Source: Acidobacteriota bacterium (GTDB taxonomy: Bacteria > Acidobacteriota > Terriglobia > Terriglobales > Acidobacteriaceae). Taken from it: a stretch of 64,000 nucleotides of DNA. Below, piece after piece: positions 1-9,540 of the stretch. Positions within the stretch are counted from its first letter, which is position 1; each line of letters starts with the position of its first letter. The position numbers and the translations under genes are program-made. Location of the stretch: NCBI GenBank assembly GCA_018268755.1, contig JAFDVW010000003.1, positions 357,060 to 421,059 of the forward strand. The letters run 5' to 3'. Below the pieces are notes generated by a model. It searched no databases and had not been told where the DNA came from. It saw only the letters and a list, made by a program, of their open reading frames with translations.

Positions 1-1292
1 CTCAATTGGGAATAGAGGAGAATTCGCCAGAAGGTGGGTTGTTGCCGGAGTGAAAGATAGGTGCGTGTCGCCAACCAGCCAAATACAAGCGAGAACGCGA
101 AGACGCCGGGAATTCCGAAATCGGCATACGGTACGCCCATGTAAGTAGTGGTCACGGACGCTATCGGCGACCAATCGGTGGACCTCTCCCATAGCAGATC
201 GTCCAGCCGGCCGCGGAATCCCTGCCCCTGTCTTTGCGTCCAAAACACTCTTATCGGATAAGCCGTATACCAACCTTGCTGATAAGGGATCTCATTGGGG
301 ATAAGAAAGGTCAAATGGTCCAACGTCTGCGTGGTCAAGTTGAAATACAGATAGTCGGGAGCAAATGCCCGCCATCTTTCGGGAAAATCAATCTTATCGA
401 GCACTCGTACAAAGACCGGGTTTTCGTGGAAGCGCTTTACGTCAATAGCCAGTTTGGCAACGGGGTAAGCCACAACCAGGACCAAGAACAATCCCTTGGG
501 GTTTAATCGCCGGCGGCCATATTGCCAAAAAACGACGACAGTCCAGATGCCCACAAATAGAAAAAACCGCATGGTCAATAAAGTAATGGCGATGACAGCT
601 GCAATCACCAACCCGGCAAAGAGTGTCCGATACTTTCCCAGGTGAGCGAACCCGATGTAGCCCAGTTGGAAAATAATGTAAAAACTGACAATAAACCGGC
701 TGAGAACGCTGTTCACGCCAAATTCAAAGCGGGCACTTTCGGGATCGTCCGATAGAAGGGGAACCGTGCCCGCGACATGATACGCATAAAGGAATGCGGC
801 CAGTGAGACGAGACATAGAGCCCATGCCCCCAGGAGAGCGCGCTTGGCGCTCCACTCAATTTTCCAATGGGAGGGAATACGCCCCAGTGAGATCCAAGGC
901 CGGGCGCCAGGTTTTTGACCTGCACCCCAGCACCCAAGGCGGAAAGCAATGAGCCCGGCGCTCACCGTGACCCAAAATCGCAAAGTAAACGAAGAGTCGA
1001 TTGCGGTCAGGTGCAACGATCCCAGGCCTAACAATCCAAACCATACCGTATAAAACAGCCGCTGCGGCGCGAACATGTCCCACTCGCTTTGCCAGCATCC
1101 AGAAAAGAGTACGGCTGCGGCAATTGCGAAAAGGGTAAAGGGCAGAAAGTTCCCAAGGGATGAAAACACATGGGTCTCCCAGTGCAGGTTCTGCCACTCG
1201 ACGAGGACCACAAATCCAGTGACCAACAGCACCAGTGTCGTGACTGCGCTGAATCGAAAATATCGCAGAAGCGGCGCGGAGCGGTCAGGCAT
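1..1292 (-). CDS. Wzy-like oligosaccharide repeat-unit polymerase, partial (C-terminus beyond left edge)
   Basis: Translating the minus strand from the ATG at 1292 gives one frame with no stop codon as far as base 1 (about 430 residues). The protein is strongly hydrophobic, with repeated membrane segments separated by short charged loops. There is a long loop at about residues 300-390, followed by an F-G-I-P-G motif that begins a further membrane helix. This arrangement (many helices, one large periplasmic loop, G-x-P-G after the loop) is typical of O-antigen/EPS polymerases that join lipid-linked repeat units in the periplasm. It lies 14 bp downstream of the Wzz gene in the same operon, which supports the role. 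The family assignment rests on topology and context, since Wzy proteins share little sequence. A flippase or glycosyltransferase-like membrane protein is less likely. Confidence 0.7.
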   Translation of the reverse strand, partial: MPDRSAPLLRYFRFSAVTTLVLLVTGFVVLVEWQNLHWETHVFSSLGNFLPFTLFAIAAAVLFSGCWQSEWDMFAPQRLFYTVWFGLLGLGSLHLTAIDSSFTLRFWVTVSAGLIAFRLGCWGAGQKPGARPWISLGRIPSHWKIEWSAKRALLGAWALCLVSLAAFLYAYHVAGTVPLLSDDPESARFEFGVNSVLSRFIVSFYIIFQLGYIGFAHLGKYRTLFAGLVIAAVIAITLLTMRFFLFVGIWTVVVFWQYGRRRLNPKGLFLVLVVAYPVAKLAIDVKRFHENPVFVRVLDKIDFPERWRAFAPDYLYFNLTTQTLDHLTFLIPNEIPYQQGWYTAYPIRVFWTQRQGQGFRGRLDDLLWERSTDWSPIASVTTTYMGVPYADFGIPGVFAFSLVFGWLATRTYLSLRQQPTFWRILLYSQL

Positions 1293-1306
1293 GGAAAATC
1301 TCGCTT

Positions 1307-2686
1307 CTATACTTCTCCCAGATCGCGGGGGTTCTCAATCCCAGGGTTCGTTAGACCGTTCTCATTGCCAACTGGCGCTATTCGTTGCCGGCGCCGCGGC
1401 AGGCGTGCTGCCAGCGTGGAGAGCACTTCCTGGGCAAACACTTTGCGGGGATCGCTCGCGTCGGCCTCCCGCCACATCTGTAATCCGAAAATCCAGGTGG
1501 CGGCCCCGGCCAAGGCCAGCAGCGTGCCCAGCAGCATGAGAAAGATGCGGGGCGGGAAGGAGCGCTTCTCCGGCACGTCGGGATCATCCAGCACTTTGAC
1601 CGTGGGAATTTCCTTGGCTTCCTGCACCTTGGCCATCTCATACTGCTTGGTGAGGATTTCCAGCACCGCTTCCTGGATTTTGGTGCGGCGGAAGAGATCG
1701 GCGTAGGTCACGCCCAGCAGCGGCAGTTTGCGCAGGGAAGGATACAGTTCGCTGCTGGAGGTGCTGGCCAGCTCCTCCGGGGTCTGCCCCTTACCCCCCA
1801 GCTTTTCCAGCTGATGCTGCAACTCCCCGACTCGCGCCCGCAGCGCCCGCACCCGCACGTTGTTGTCGGTATAGATCTGCTTCAGCCCCTCGTACTCTGA
1901 CTGGGCCGCAATCAATTGCCCCTGCAGGGTCGCGGCCGCCTCCACCATGGCCTTGCCTTGTTCCTTCACATCAATCGCCGCATTCTGGCTGGCGAACTGG
2001 CTGAACTCTTTTTCCGCGCTCTCCAGGTCGGTATTGACCGTGCGCAGCCGTTCTTCCAGGAACATGCGCTCGCGCCGCGCCGAAGATGTGCTCAGCTCCG
2101 CCACCAGGCGGTTCAGTTCATCGACATAGGCCTGCGCCATGGCCGCCGCCCGTTGCGGGCGGTGGTCGCTGACCCTGATGGTGATGATCTGGCTCTTGCG
2201 ATCGACCGAGATGCTGGTGTGTTCGCTCAGATCGCGGCGCGCATCTTCCATACGCCGGTCCCAGTAGACTTTTTTCAGATCAAACTGTTCGATCAGTTTG
2301 TCCTGCACGGTGCGGCTGCCCAGGATCCCCACAAATACATCGCTGGTGCTTTTCAGCCCAAGCAGGTCGCCTGCCATCGCGCCCAGGCCCCCGCTCGCAT
2401 TCGACATGGCGGCGGCCGCCATGGCCAGGCCGGAACTTGACTGATTGTCCGGCGGCATCAGCCGGACGGTGGATTCGTAGCGCGCGGGAATCACAAACGC
2501 GATCACCGTGCTGGCCAGCAGGGCATAGAGCGCGACCCGGCCCAACCATCTCCGCCGCTCCCACAGCAGGCGCACCCAGGCCAACACATCGCGCTGCGCC
2601 GTCCTGGGCGCGGGCAAAACCTCCGCATCCTCTGCCGGCCGCTCTTCGAGCGGGGGACGCAGGCGGGAGTCAAATGAAAGGCTCAC
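1307..2686 (-). CDS. Wzz/GumC-type polysaccharide chain-length determinant
   Basis: This 459-residue protein has the Wzz layout. A cytoplasmic N-terminus is followed by a first membrane helix at about residues 50-68 and then the Wzz signature region (YESTVRLMPP). A long periplasmic part follows with predicted coiled coil (about 200-300), then a proline-rich stretch (DDPDVPEKRSFPPR, about 370-383) and a second helix at about 384-403. Such proteins form inner-membrane oligomers that set the length of the polymer made by Wzy. The C-terminus after the second helix is short and shows no Walker motifs, so no BY-kinase is fused. It sits between the PAP2-Wzi gene and the polymerase, all read leftward. 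Confidence 0.9.
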   Translation of the reverse strand: MSLSFDSRLRPPLEERPAEDAEVLPAPRTAQRDVLAWVRLLWERRRWLGRVALYALLASTVIAFVIPARYESTVRLMPPDNQSSSGLAMAAAAMSNASGGLGAMAGDLLGLKSTSDVFVGILGSRTVQDKLIEQFDLKKVYWDRRMEDARRDLSEHTSISVDRKSQIITIRVSDHRPQRAAAMAQAYVDELNRLVAELSTSSARRERMFLEERLRTVNTDLESAEKEFSQFASQNAAIDVKEQGKAMVEAAATLQGQLIAAQSEYEGLKQIYTDNNVRVRALRARVGELQHQLEKLGGKGQTPEELASTSSSELYPSLRKLPLLGVTYADLFRRTKIQEAVLEILTKQYEMAKVQEAKEIPTVKVLDDPDVPEKRSFPPRIFLMLLGTLLALAGAATWIFGLQMWREADASDPRKVFAQEVLSTLAARLPRRRQRIAPVGNENGLTNPGIENPRDLGEV

Positions 2687-2723
2687 GCGCCTCCTCCTAC
2701 CATCGAATTTCTGCGGGCGGGCT

Positions 2724-5204
2724 TCAATGGCTTTTCTCTCCCGGATAAAAGGTGAACTGCACGGAAGTAGTCAGGTTGCTTTGTCCAGAAGGCGCGAGGA
2801 GCGGAAACTTCCACTGCTCGTACTGCACCAGCCCGGAGACGGCGAAGTTGCGGTTCAGCAAGAATTCGCCGCGCACGCCGAAGTCATTCAGCCGCCCGCC
2901 TTGCAGAAAGACTTTGTCCACTTCCTGATGGCGGTATTCGAGCTGCACGAAGTTGCGGGCCGAAAAACGATAGGTGGCCCAGGCTTGTCCGCCGCGCCCC
3001 TGCCGCCCTACCCAGCTGGCCAGCAGGTTGCCGTTGTTGGTGTAGCCTGAGCGATAGTGATTGTTGGCATAGGTGTAGCCGGGAATTTCGCGGTCGCCGG
3101 GCACATCGGTGTATACCCCCTCCATGCGCAGCTCCAGCTTGGGAAGGTGCGGCACCTTGGAGAAGTACAGGCCCAGGCGCAGGGCGGGGCGAGTCGAGCC
3201 CAGCGGTGAAATCTCGTCTTCCACCAGCGAATCGGCGTAGACGGTCAGGAAGTCACGCAGCCGCGGCACCCGATAACTGAATTCGAAGGTAGAGCGGTGG
3301 TCGGCGACATCGCCCGCCGATCCCGGCACGCCGTTGCCATAGAGGCTGCGCAAAAAATTGTGCCAGGTCACGGCGAATCCTGGCCCGCCGAAAATCGCCG
3401 TGATGCCCATGCCGAACTCGAGGTTTGGAGTCGGCTTGAAGCTGATTTTCTCCCCGTGCAGGAAGGGCTGGTTGGGAATGTCGGGCCCGAACTGCACGCC
3501 GTGGGCATCCACCCATTGCGTCCCCGAAAGCCGCCCCAGCATGAATTCTGTGCGCATCGGCCCTAGAATGCGGGAGAGGCCGGGGATATACACCGGAGTG
3601 GTTTGGTCCACGCGAAATAGCGCCATGGGCTCGGCGTTGTTGCTGAACAGGAAGGGCCCACCTTCACCGGGTCCCAGCCACAGGCTCTGCTGCCCGAAGG
3701 AAAACTGCAGCCCATGAAAGGCCCAGGCCACCGAGCCGTTCAGCAGGCGGAAGCGATCGAGTCCGCCGCGCCCATGGCTCAGCAGGCCGGTGCCATCTTG
3801 AGCGGCAATGGCCTCTTCCACACTGGGCGCATACGCCGGCAAAGCGGGCGAGTGTTGATACTCCCCTTGAAAATCCAGGGAGAAGGGGCCGGAGACGGCA
3901 TGGGCCGTCATGCCCGCAACGCTGTTCCAGCCCGCGGCGTAAGGCCGGCCGTAGTCATCGATCAGGGTCTGCGCAAAGTGATAGCCGTCGCTCAGCGGCG
4001 TGCCGGAAATGTTCGTTACCCGCGTATAGACGGAATCGACGGTCACCCCAACATTGCTCGCGCCATTCAACCGCGCTGTCTCCGCGGCGAACTCTTCGGC
4101 CAGTGCCTTGTACATGGGGTAGGCTTCGCCACCGTCGTCTGCCAGGGGCAGGCGCTCTGCCGCTTCTTCCAGCATGCGGGCGCACTGCAGGCGGGTCCAC
4201 GGACGCAGTCCCACATACGCCGTCTGGACGTAGCCCAGAGCGATCAGCCGCTCCATCAGCGGATACACCCAGCTGTCTGGCAGCACATACGGAGAGGCCA
4301 TATTGTCCGGCCGAGGCCGCGAGCTCTCGCGTTGCATCTCTTCCATGCCCCACCCCGTGCCGCCTACGCCGGGATCATGATGGGCCCGATAGACCTGGCG
4401 CCCCAGATACCAGCCCAGCGCGCTGCCGATCAGGACATCCGAAGGGAAGTGCTCCTTCCCGGTCACCCGCGTGACCGTAACGGCCGAGGCCAGGCCATAA
4501 GACACGAATTTCGTCAGCGGCCCGGGATACTCATGCGCCACAACGCTGGCCACGGACCACGCCACAGCCGCGTGCTCGGAGGGAAAGGAACTGCCGCCCT
4601 GGAAAAAAGTCCCGTTCCCATCTCCCCGATTGGGGCGCGGCCGCTGGGTGACCGCTTTCAGCAGAAATGTTGCGGCAGTGCTGTTGATGGCCGCCTCGCC
4701 GCTCAACAGGCCGGTCTCCCGCAGATGCTCGTTGTGGGTCAGATGGCCCCAAAGGAATGCGCCGCCGGCCGCGCCCAGCAGCGAATACGCCGCATAGTTG
4801 GAAAACTGCTGGCTGCGATGAATGGAACCCGGCGAATCCGGCGCCTGGCGGCTCATCCAGCCATCACTGGCCACCAGCACGCCGGTCAGCGCGGCCAGCG
4901 GAAACAGGGGCGGGGCTTTCCGGCGATCGAGCCGCGCCACGCCAAACCAGAACTGCTTCTGATCTCCGGCCAGATGTTTGAAGAGGGGTATGCCCAGGGA
5001 GTTCTTTGGATCGGCCCCGAAGGGCAGCTGGCCGGGTGTTTCCACGGAGGAAACGACGGGTTCTTCCGTCGAGGCGGAAATCGCCGTGCCCTCCATTTCG
5101 GATTTTTCCTCCATAGCGTTCATATGCGCGACCTGGGAGTGGGCGGCCAGCCCTTGCAGGCTGAGGCAGAAAATCAAGCCGGCACAGAAGTAGAAACGTG
5201 GCAT
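2724..5204 (-). CDS. PAP2 phosphatase fused to Wzi-like capsule assembly barrel
   Basis: I start this 826-residue protein at the ATG at 5204, because it opens a signal peptide (MPRFYFCAGLIFCLSLQG). The longer frame to 5375 would overlap the upstream gene. After the signal come PAP2 phosphatase motifs: K-x6-RPRP, then F-P-S-E-H, then R-x5-H-F-P-S-D, within about residues 60-270. From about residue 300 to the end the sequence looks like an outer-membrane barrel of the Wzi capsule-assembly family, with many alternating aromatic strands and a terminal strand ending near FTFYPG. The PAP2 part would act on lipid phosphates or pyrophosphates in the periplasm, plausibly recycling undecaprenyl pyrophosphate released by Wzy. 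The Wzi part would bind the polymer at the outer membrane. It lies 11 bp after the SLBB export gene. Confidence 0.85.
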   Translation of the reverse strand: MPRFYFCAGLIFCLSLQGLAAHSQVAHMNAMEEKSEMEGTAISASTEEPVVSSVETPGQLPFGADPKNSLGIPLFKHLAGDQKQFWFGVARLDRRKAPPLFPLAALTGVLVASDGWMSRQAPDSPGSIHRSQQFSNYAAYSLLGAAGGAFLWGHLTHNEHLRETGLLSGEAAINSTAATFLLKAVTQRPRPNRGDGNGTFFQGGSSFPSEHAAVAWSVASVVAHEYPGPLTKFVSYGLASAVTVTRVTGKEHFPSDVLIGSALGWYLGRQVYRAHHDPGVGGTGWGMEEMQRESSRPRPDNMASPYVLPDSWVYPLMERLIALGYVQTAYVGLRPWTRLQCARMLEEAAERLPLADDGGEAYPMYKALAEEFAAETARLNGASNVGVTVDSVYTRVTNISGTPLSDGYHFAQTLIDDYGRPYAAGWNSVAGMTAHAVSGPFSLDFQGEYQHSPALPAYAPSVEEAIAAQDGTGLLSHGRGGLDRFRLLNGSVAWAFHGLQFSFGQQSLWLGPGEGGPFLFSNNAEPMALFRVDQTTPVYIPGLSRILGPMRTEFMLGRLSGTQWVDAHGVQFGPDIPNQPFLHGEKISFKPTPNLEFGMGITAIFGGPGFAVTWHNFLRSLYGNGVPGSAGDVADHRSTFEFSYRVPRLRDFLTVYADSLVEDEISPLGSTRPALRLGLYFSKVPHLPKLELRMEGVYTDVPGDREIPGYTYANNHYRSGYTNNGNLLASWVGRQGRGGQAWATYRFSARNFVQLEYRHQEVDKVFLQGGRLNDFGVRGEFLLNRNFAVSGLVQYEQWKFPLLAPSGQSNLTTSVQFTFYPGEKSH

Positions 5205-5215
5205 GCAGGGCCCGC

Positions 5216-8200
5216 TCAGAAGCCGCGCGCCACCTGAATGGCGATGCCGACTGCCGAGACCAGTTGCGAAGTCTGCAATACGCTCTTCCAGCGGGAATTG
5301 GCGTTGAATGCCTTCTCCGGCACCACCAGCACGTCCCCGGGGCGGACTTCGGCGTCGAGGGCCCCACCGTTCCACAAGCCTCCCTTACCGCCCACCACCG
5401 AGCCATCGGCGCGGATCAGAAAGATCCCGGACTTGTCGGCCAGAGTGTTGGCTCCGCCTGCCTGCCGCAGATACCAGCCGGCATTCTTCCCCGAGCGATA
5501 GGCGACCGCCGTCGGGTTGTAGACCGCGCCGCTCACCATGGCGAAGTTCGGGGTCTTGGGAATGGTCAGAATATCTCCAGCTCTTAGTTCAAGATCAGAG
5601 GAAGTATTCGTCCAATTCTTTAAATCTTTGGAGATGTGAATGACCAGACGTCCGGAGGGCGGTGTGCTCTGCAGTTGGTCGATGGTCGCCTGCCATTGCA
5701 GGATCGCAGCCTGCTTGGTCAGCTTCTGATCGTTGTCGTTTTCTGGGGCCTGGCGCAGGCTGTTGCCTTCGGCCTGCACTCGCCGCAGGAGGTCGGCGCG
5801 GTCCTTTTCCTGGATCTCGCGGATTTGCACCCGCTCGAGAATCGCCCCATAGGGATAAGCATCCGAGCGCAGCCCTCCGGCGCGCGCCAGCAGCGAACTC
5901 ATGCGCTCGCCCTCGCGCAGGCCGTAGGTCCCGGGATGCACGACTTCACCCTTGAGCGTGATGGCCGCGCCCCGATCGCTCCAGCCCGGCACCTGGCGGA
6001 TGGCCAGGACATCCCCGTCATGCAGCGCCACGTCTGCGTCCGCCAGGCCCGCCATGGCCTCGGCAAGGGGCACGTTGCGATGTTCCCCGATGCGGTTCTG
6101 CTCATCGTGCTCGGTATACGTGGTCAGGTCTGCCACGGCGGTGTCGGCCCCGCGTTTGAAACCACCCGCCATGCGGACAAGGTCGCTCGCGGTCATGCCT
6201 TCGCCCAGCGGATAGCGCCCCGGATTCAGCACCTGCCCCTGCACCTGCACGGTGGGTGGATCGGTCTTCGAGGAGTTGCGCTGGATGAGCACGCGGTCCT
6301 TGGGCTGCAGCAGCAGATTGTCGGCGGTGTCTCCTGCCAGGGCCTTGCCCAGATTGACGCTGAGCACCTTCAATTTGCCATCCTGCATGCGGCGGAAGAT
6401 CTGGGCGTCGCCGGTCTGCGCATCCGGGGTCAGCCCACCTGCCAGATACACCACATCCCGCAGATGGGTCACGCCGTTGGTGATGTGGTCGCCCGGATCG
6501 CGCACTTCGCCGCTCACCGTAATCAACGGAGCGTCCTCAAAATCGTAACGCCCATAAATGCGCACCGTATCGAAGGGCTTTAATACCAGGTCCGCATTCT
6601 TGCCCGACAGCGCATCGCCCAGATTGAAGGCCAGCACTTGGGGCGTGAAGTCCGGCGGCTGCAGGCGAATGATTTCGGCGTGGCGCTGCGAGGGTTCCGG
6701 CAACAGATCGCTATAGGCGTGGACCAGGTCGGTGACCTTCATGCCATCGCGGTAGGGATACTTGCCGGGATGGAAGACGTGGCCGTCGAGATACACCGTC
6801 TGGTCGGCATAGGGAAGGATGGGCGAGATGCGGATGCGGTCGCCGTCCTGCACCTGGAATTCCTCGAGCGCCTGGTTGACTGCCTGCGCATCGTTGCTTT
6901 CCGGAATGTCCAGCCGCAGCATGGTGCGTTTTTCATGCGCCACGGTGCGTTCCACGTCCACGTGGCGCAGTGTGCCGGTGGGCAGCACGCCGCCCGAAAG
7001 CTCCAGCGCGTCCGCCAGACTCTTCTCCCGGCCTAGTTCATAAATTGCCGGCCGCCGCACCATGCCTTCGACGGTGACTTCCGGGCCCAGGGGCGGGACC
7101 AGAATGGTGTCGCCCGATTGCAGACGTGCCATGTCGCTGTGCACGCCGCGCAGCAGCAAGTCGTAGGCGTCGATTTCCTCGACCAGCTGATTGCCGCGAT
7201 AGTGGCGCAGATGGCGCAGCGAACCCCGCGAGGTGGGTCCGCCGGCGGCGTAGATGGCGTTCAGTGGCGTCGAAAGGGAACTGATGTCATAAGCTCCGGG
7301 ACTGGCCACATCGCCCACCACATAGATACGCACGGAACGGATGCGTCCCAGCGAGACATCGGCCGCTACATCGCGGAACTGGGTACGCAACACCGACTGC
7401 ACCATGCGCTGCACATCGCCCAGGGTGCGCCCCGCGACCAGCACGGTGCCGACTTCGGGCAGCGCCACCTGTCCCTGCCGGTCGACCACGCGCTGCAGAC
7501 GCTGCGAAACGCCTCCCCACAAATCAATGCTCAAGCCATCGCCCGGGCCCAGGACGTAGTCGGGGCCGGCGGGCAAATCCATGGGCAAACTGTCGAGATT
7601 GCCCGTTCCATTGCGAAAGATGGCGACCCCGAAGCGCTCGAGCTCCGCCGGACGGCGCGAGACCTGGGCATACAGATCGTAGAGGGAAGGAACATCGGCG
7701 TAGGGATTGGGGCGGCGGCGAATCAGCGGGCGGTCCTGATTGAGTTCCGTGGGCCGCCTCCAGGGGCCCTGCAGGCTGGCCTGCAGGTTGTTGCCTGGTG
7801 CCGCGGGCTGCGAATACTCGGTGCGGCGCTCGTTGGGCATGCTGAACGTTTGACCAGGAAAGGCTGGCAAGGCGGAGGAAGAGGGCGGCAGCGCCGCCCC
7901 CGCATCGTTATCGAATCCCATCCCCGTGCTGGCGCTCAGGTTGCCGGGGTTGAATCCGGACGAAGGGTCGGGGCTATTTGTCCCGCGCCCGGCGTTCGCA
8001 GGCATCGATGGGCCGGGGTAGGGCGCGTTCACGCTCAACAAAGAGGAAAGCTGGTCTGGAGTCACGCGCGGCAGGCTGGCCGAGCCAAACCCGTCATAGC
8101 CGTCATCCTGATCTCGATACGGATCGCGCTGCTGCAGGCCGACGCGCTGCACCTGCCGGTTGGGATTTCGGGGCAGGGATTCCTCCGGTTGCGGCGCGGG

Positions 8201-8779
8201 AAGAAGCGGGGGCAAAGCCTGCGGTTGCGGCGTATAAGAAGGCAAAGGGTAGCCGGAGCGGTTCTGCCAATACAGCTCCTCCTGGCTGGTGGGACGCAGG
8301 TTCTGATTGGTGGCATCCGGCTTTACGGGAGTATTTGCGGTCTGCCCGGCCGGCCATAATCCGCGTTGCGCCGCCAGCGCTTCCTGCTGGTGCAGTTCTT
8401 CGCGGGTGGGCTTGGGACGCACATAATAGCGGTCTTCAATCTCCTGCGTGGCCAGCACCCGGATATTCCCGTCCTCCCGCAACAGGCGGAACAGCGCGTC
8501 GTCCGTGAGGTCCTGCGCTTCGAGGATCCGCCCCTGTTCGAAGGCCTTGCGCACCAGCATCTTTTTCACTTGCAGCAACAGACCGGGCTCATCGCGCAGC
8601 AGCTCGATGATTTTCTCCGCCGAAAGGGAAACCAGGCGGTCGGCTTCCTGTTCGGCGCGCGAGAGCTGTGGTTCTTGCGTATCTCGATCACGCAAGGATT
8701 GCTGCGCCCAACTAGCCGGGAGCAACGCGGCCATCAGAGCAATAGAGAGATAAGAGCGGTGAAAGAAGATGTTCCGCAT
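5216..8779 (-). CDS. Large SLBB-domain polysaccharide export protein (Wza-like)
   Basis: The ATG at 8779 is preferred because it begins a signal peptide (MRNIFFHRSYLSIALMAALL, cut near SWAQQ); the frame stays open to 8887. The protein is about 1187 residues. A proline/glutamine-rich low-complexity region covers roughly residues 100-360. A Poly_export domain follows (YVLGPGDGLSIDLWGG), then about seven SLBB-type repeats recognisable by G-x-V-x-x-P-G-x-Y and L-x-x-A-G-G motifs. Shorter Wza proteins have two or three SLBB repeats, so this is a long member of the type common in Acidobacteria. It is expected to form the periplasmic/outer-membrane export channel for the polymer assembled by Wzy and Wzz downstream. 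Confidence 0.9.
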   Translation of the reverse strand: MRNIFFHRSYLSIALMAALLPASWAQQSLRDRDTQEPQLSRAEQEADRLVSLSAEKIIELLRDEPGLLLQVKKMLVRKAFEQGRILEAQDLTDDALFRLLREDGNIRVLATQEIEDRYYVRPKPTREELHQQEALAAQRGLWPAGQTANTPVKPDATNQNLRPTSQEELYWQNRSGYPLPSYTPQPQALPPLLPAPQPEESLPRNPNRQVQRVGLQQRDPYRDQDDGYDGFGSASLPRVTPDQLSSLLSVNAPYPGPSMPANAGRGTNSPDPSSGFNPGNLSASTGMGFDNDAGAALPPSSSALPAFPGQTFSMPNERRTEYSQPAAPGNNLQASLQGPWRRPTELNQDRPLIRRRPNPYADVPSLYDLYAQVSRRPAELERFGVAIFRNGTGNLDSLPMDLPAGPDYVLGPGDGLSIDLWGGVSQRLQRVVDRQGQVALPEVGTVLVAGRTLGDVQRMVQSVLRTQFRDVAADVSLGRIRSVRIYVVGDVASPGAYDISSLSTPLNAIYAAGGPTSRGSLRHLRHYRGNQLVEEIDAYDLLLRGVHSDMARLQSGDTILVPPLGPEVTVEGMVRRPAIYELGREKSLADALELSGGVLPTGTLRHVDVERTVAHEKRTMLRLDIPESNDAQAVNQALEEFQVQDGDRIRISPILPYADQTVYLDGHVFHPGKYPYRDGMKVTDLVHAYSDLLPEPSQRHAEIIRLQPPDFTPQVLAFNLGDALSGKNADLVLKPFDTVRIYGRYDFEDAPLITVSGEVRDPGDHITNGVTHLRDVVYLAGGLTPDAQTGDAQIFRRMQDGKLKVLSVNLGKALAGDTADNLLLQPKDRVLIQRNSSKTDPPTVQVQGQVLNPGRYPLGEGMTASDLVRMAGGFKRGADTAVADLTTYTEHDEQNRIGEHRNVPLAEAMAGLADADVALHDGDVLAIRQVPGWSDRGAAITLKGEVVHPGTYGLREGERMSSLLARAGGLRSDAYPYGAILERVQIREIQEKDRADLLRRVQAEGNSLRQAPENDNDQKLTKQAAILQWQATIDQLQSTPPSGRLVIHISKDLKNWTNTSSDLELRAGDILTIPKTPNFAMVSGAVYNPTAVAYRSGKNAGWYLRQAGGANTLADKSGIFLIRADGSVVGGKGGLWNGGALDAEVRPGDVLVVPEKAFNANSRWKSVLQTSQLVSAVGIAIQVARGF

Positions 8780-8858
8780 ACGACCTCGAACGGACGAAGG
8801 TTCGCAGAAGTGCGATTCGCTGAAGATGTGGGCCATGGATGAGGAGATTGGGGAGCTT

Positions 8859-9455
8859 TCAGTGCGCGGCCTGCACATCGGCGGCATCGACTTCCACCGC
8901 CACCGAGCGCATCAGCACTTCGAGCGAAATCACGAAGCGCATCTTGTCTTTCTTGCGCAGCAGCACGCCTTCTGTGCCGGCCAGCGGTCCCCGCGCCAGA
9001 CGCACCTTGCGGCCGGCACGCAGGTAAGAATGGGGCTCGGCCAGCACGCCCTGCTCCAACCCGTTGCGCAGTGCTTCAATTTCCTGCTCGGGCAACGGCG
9101 CTGGTTTGCCATCGAAGCTCACCAGCCGCACCACCCCGGGGACCTGCAAGACGCGCAACCGCTCCTCCCAGGGGATGTGCACAAATACGTAGCTGGGAAA
9201 CAACGCCAGCTCAATCTGCTTGCGCCGGTCCGCCCAGCGCCGCCAGCTGCGATAGAGCGGCAAAAACGATGCCACCCGCCGTTCCTCGAGCTGCCGCGCC
9301 ACCGACTTCTCCGACCGCGAGCAGGTGTATACCGCGTACCACTGTTCCGGGCCCGGGCCCGAATGAGAACCGCGGGCCGGAAAATTTTCCAAAGCGGAAC
9401 TTGCTGCCAGACTTGCTTCCATACCCATTTCCTGTGGCTGGTGCAGCTTCGCCAC
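8859..9455 (-). CDS. NusG-family specialised antiterminator (UpxY/RfaH-like)
   Basis: This 198-residue protein has a NusG N-terminal domain (WYAVYTCSRSEKSVARQLEER, about 39-58, then L-F-P-S-Y-V-F-V, about 85-92). A C-terminal KOW-like segment follows (GRKVRLARGPLAGTEGVLL, about 148-166). An N-terminal extension of about 35 residues is not needed for the fold. The frame opens at a GTG; ATGs about nine and eleven codons later are possible alternative starts. Paralogues of this kind precede surface-polysaccharide operons and help polymerase read through long transcripts. It lies 79 bp upstream of the SLBB export gene on the same strand, so it probably acts on this operon. The housekeeping NusG would normally sit beside secE and L11, which are absent here. 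Confidence 0.88.
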   Translation of the reverse strand: MAKLHQPQEMGMEASLAASSALENFPARGSHSGPGPEQWYAVYTCSRSEKSVARQLEERRVASFLPLYRSWRRWADRRKQIELALFPSYVFVHIPWEERLRVLQVPGVVRLVSFDGKPAPLPEQEIEALRNGLEQGVLAEPHSYLRAGRKVRLARGPLAGTEGVLLRKKDKMRFVISLEVLMRSVAVEVDAADVQAAH

Positions 9456-9540
9456 TTCACTTACATCCCTCGATGCAAGCTTAGGCTTTTGCTCTCAACA
9501 GCTTGTGGCCTGGAATCGCCTACTGCGCGGCGGCGCAGGC

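Noticed and set aside
3714..5237. A 507-codon plus-strand frame
   Set aside because: It is antisense to the PAP2-Wzi gene, whose motifs and signal peptide are clear; the antisense product is Arg/His/Pro-rich with no domain.
7118..8359. A 413-codon plus-strand frame
   Set aside because: Shadow of the SLBB export gene in GC-rich DNA.
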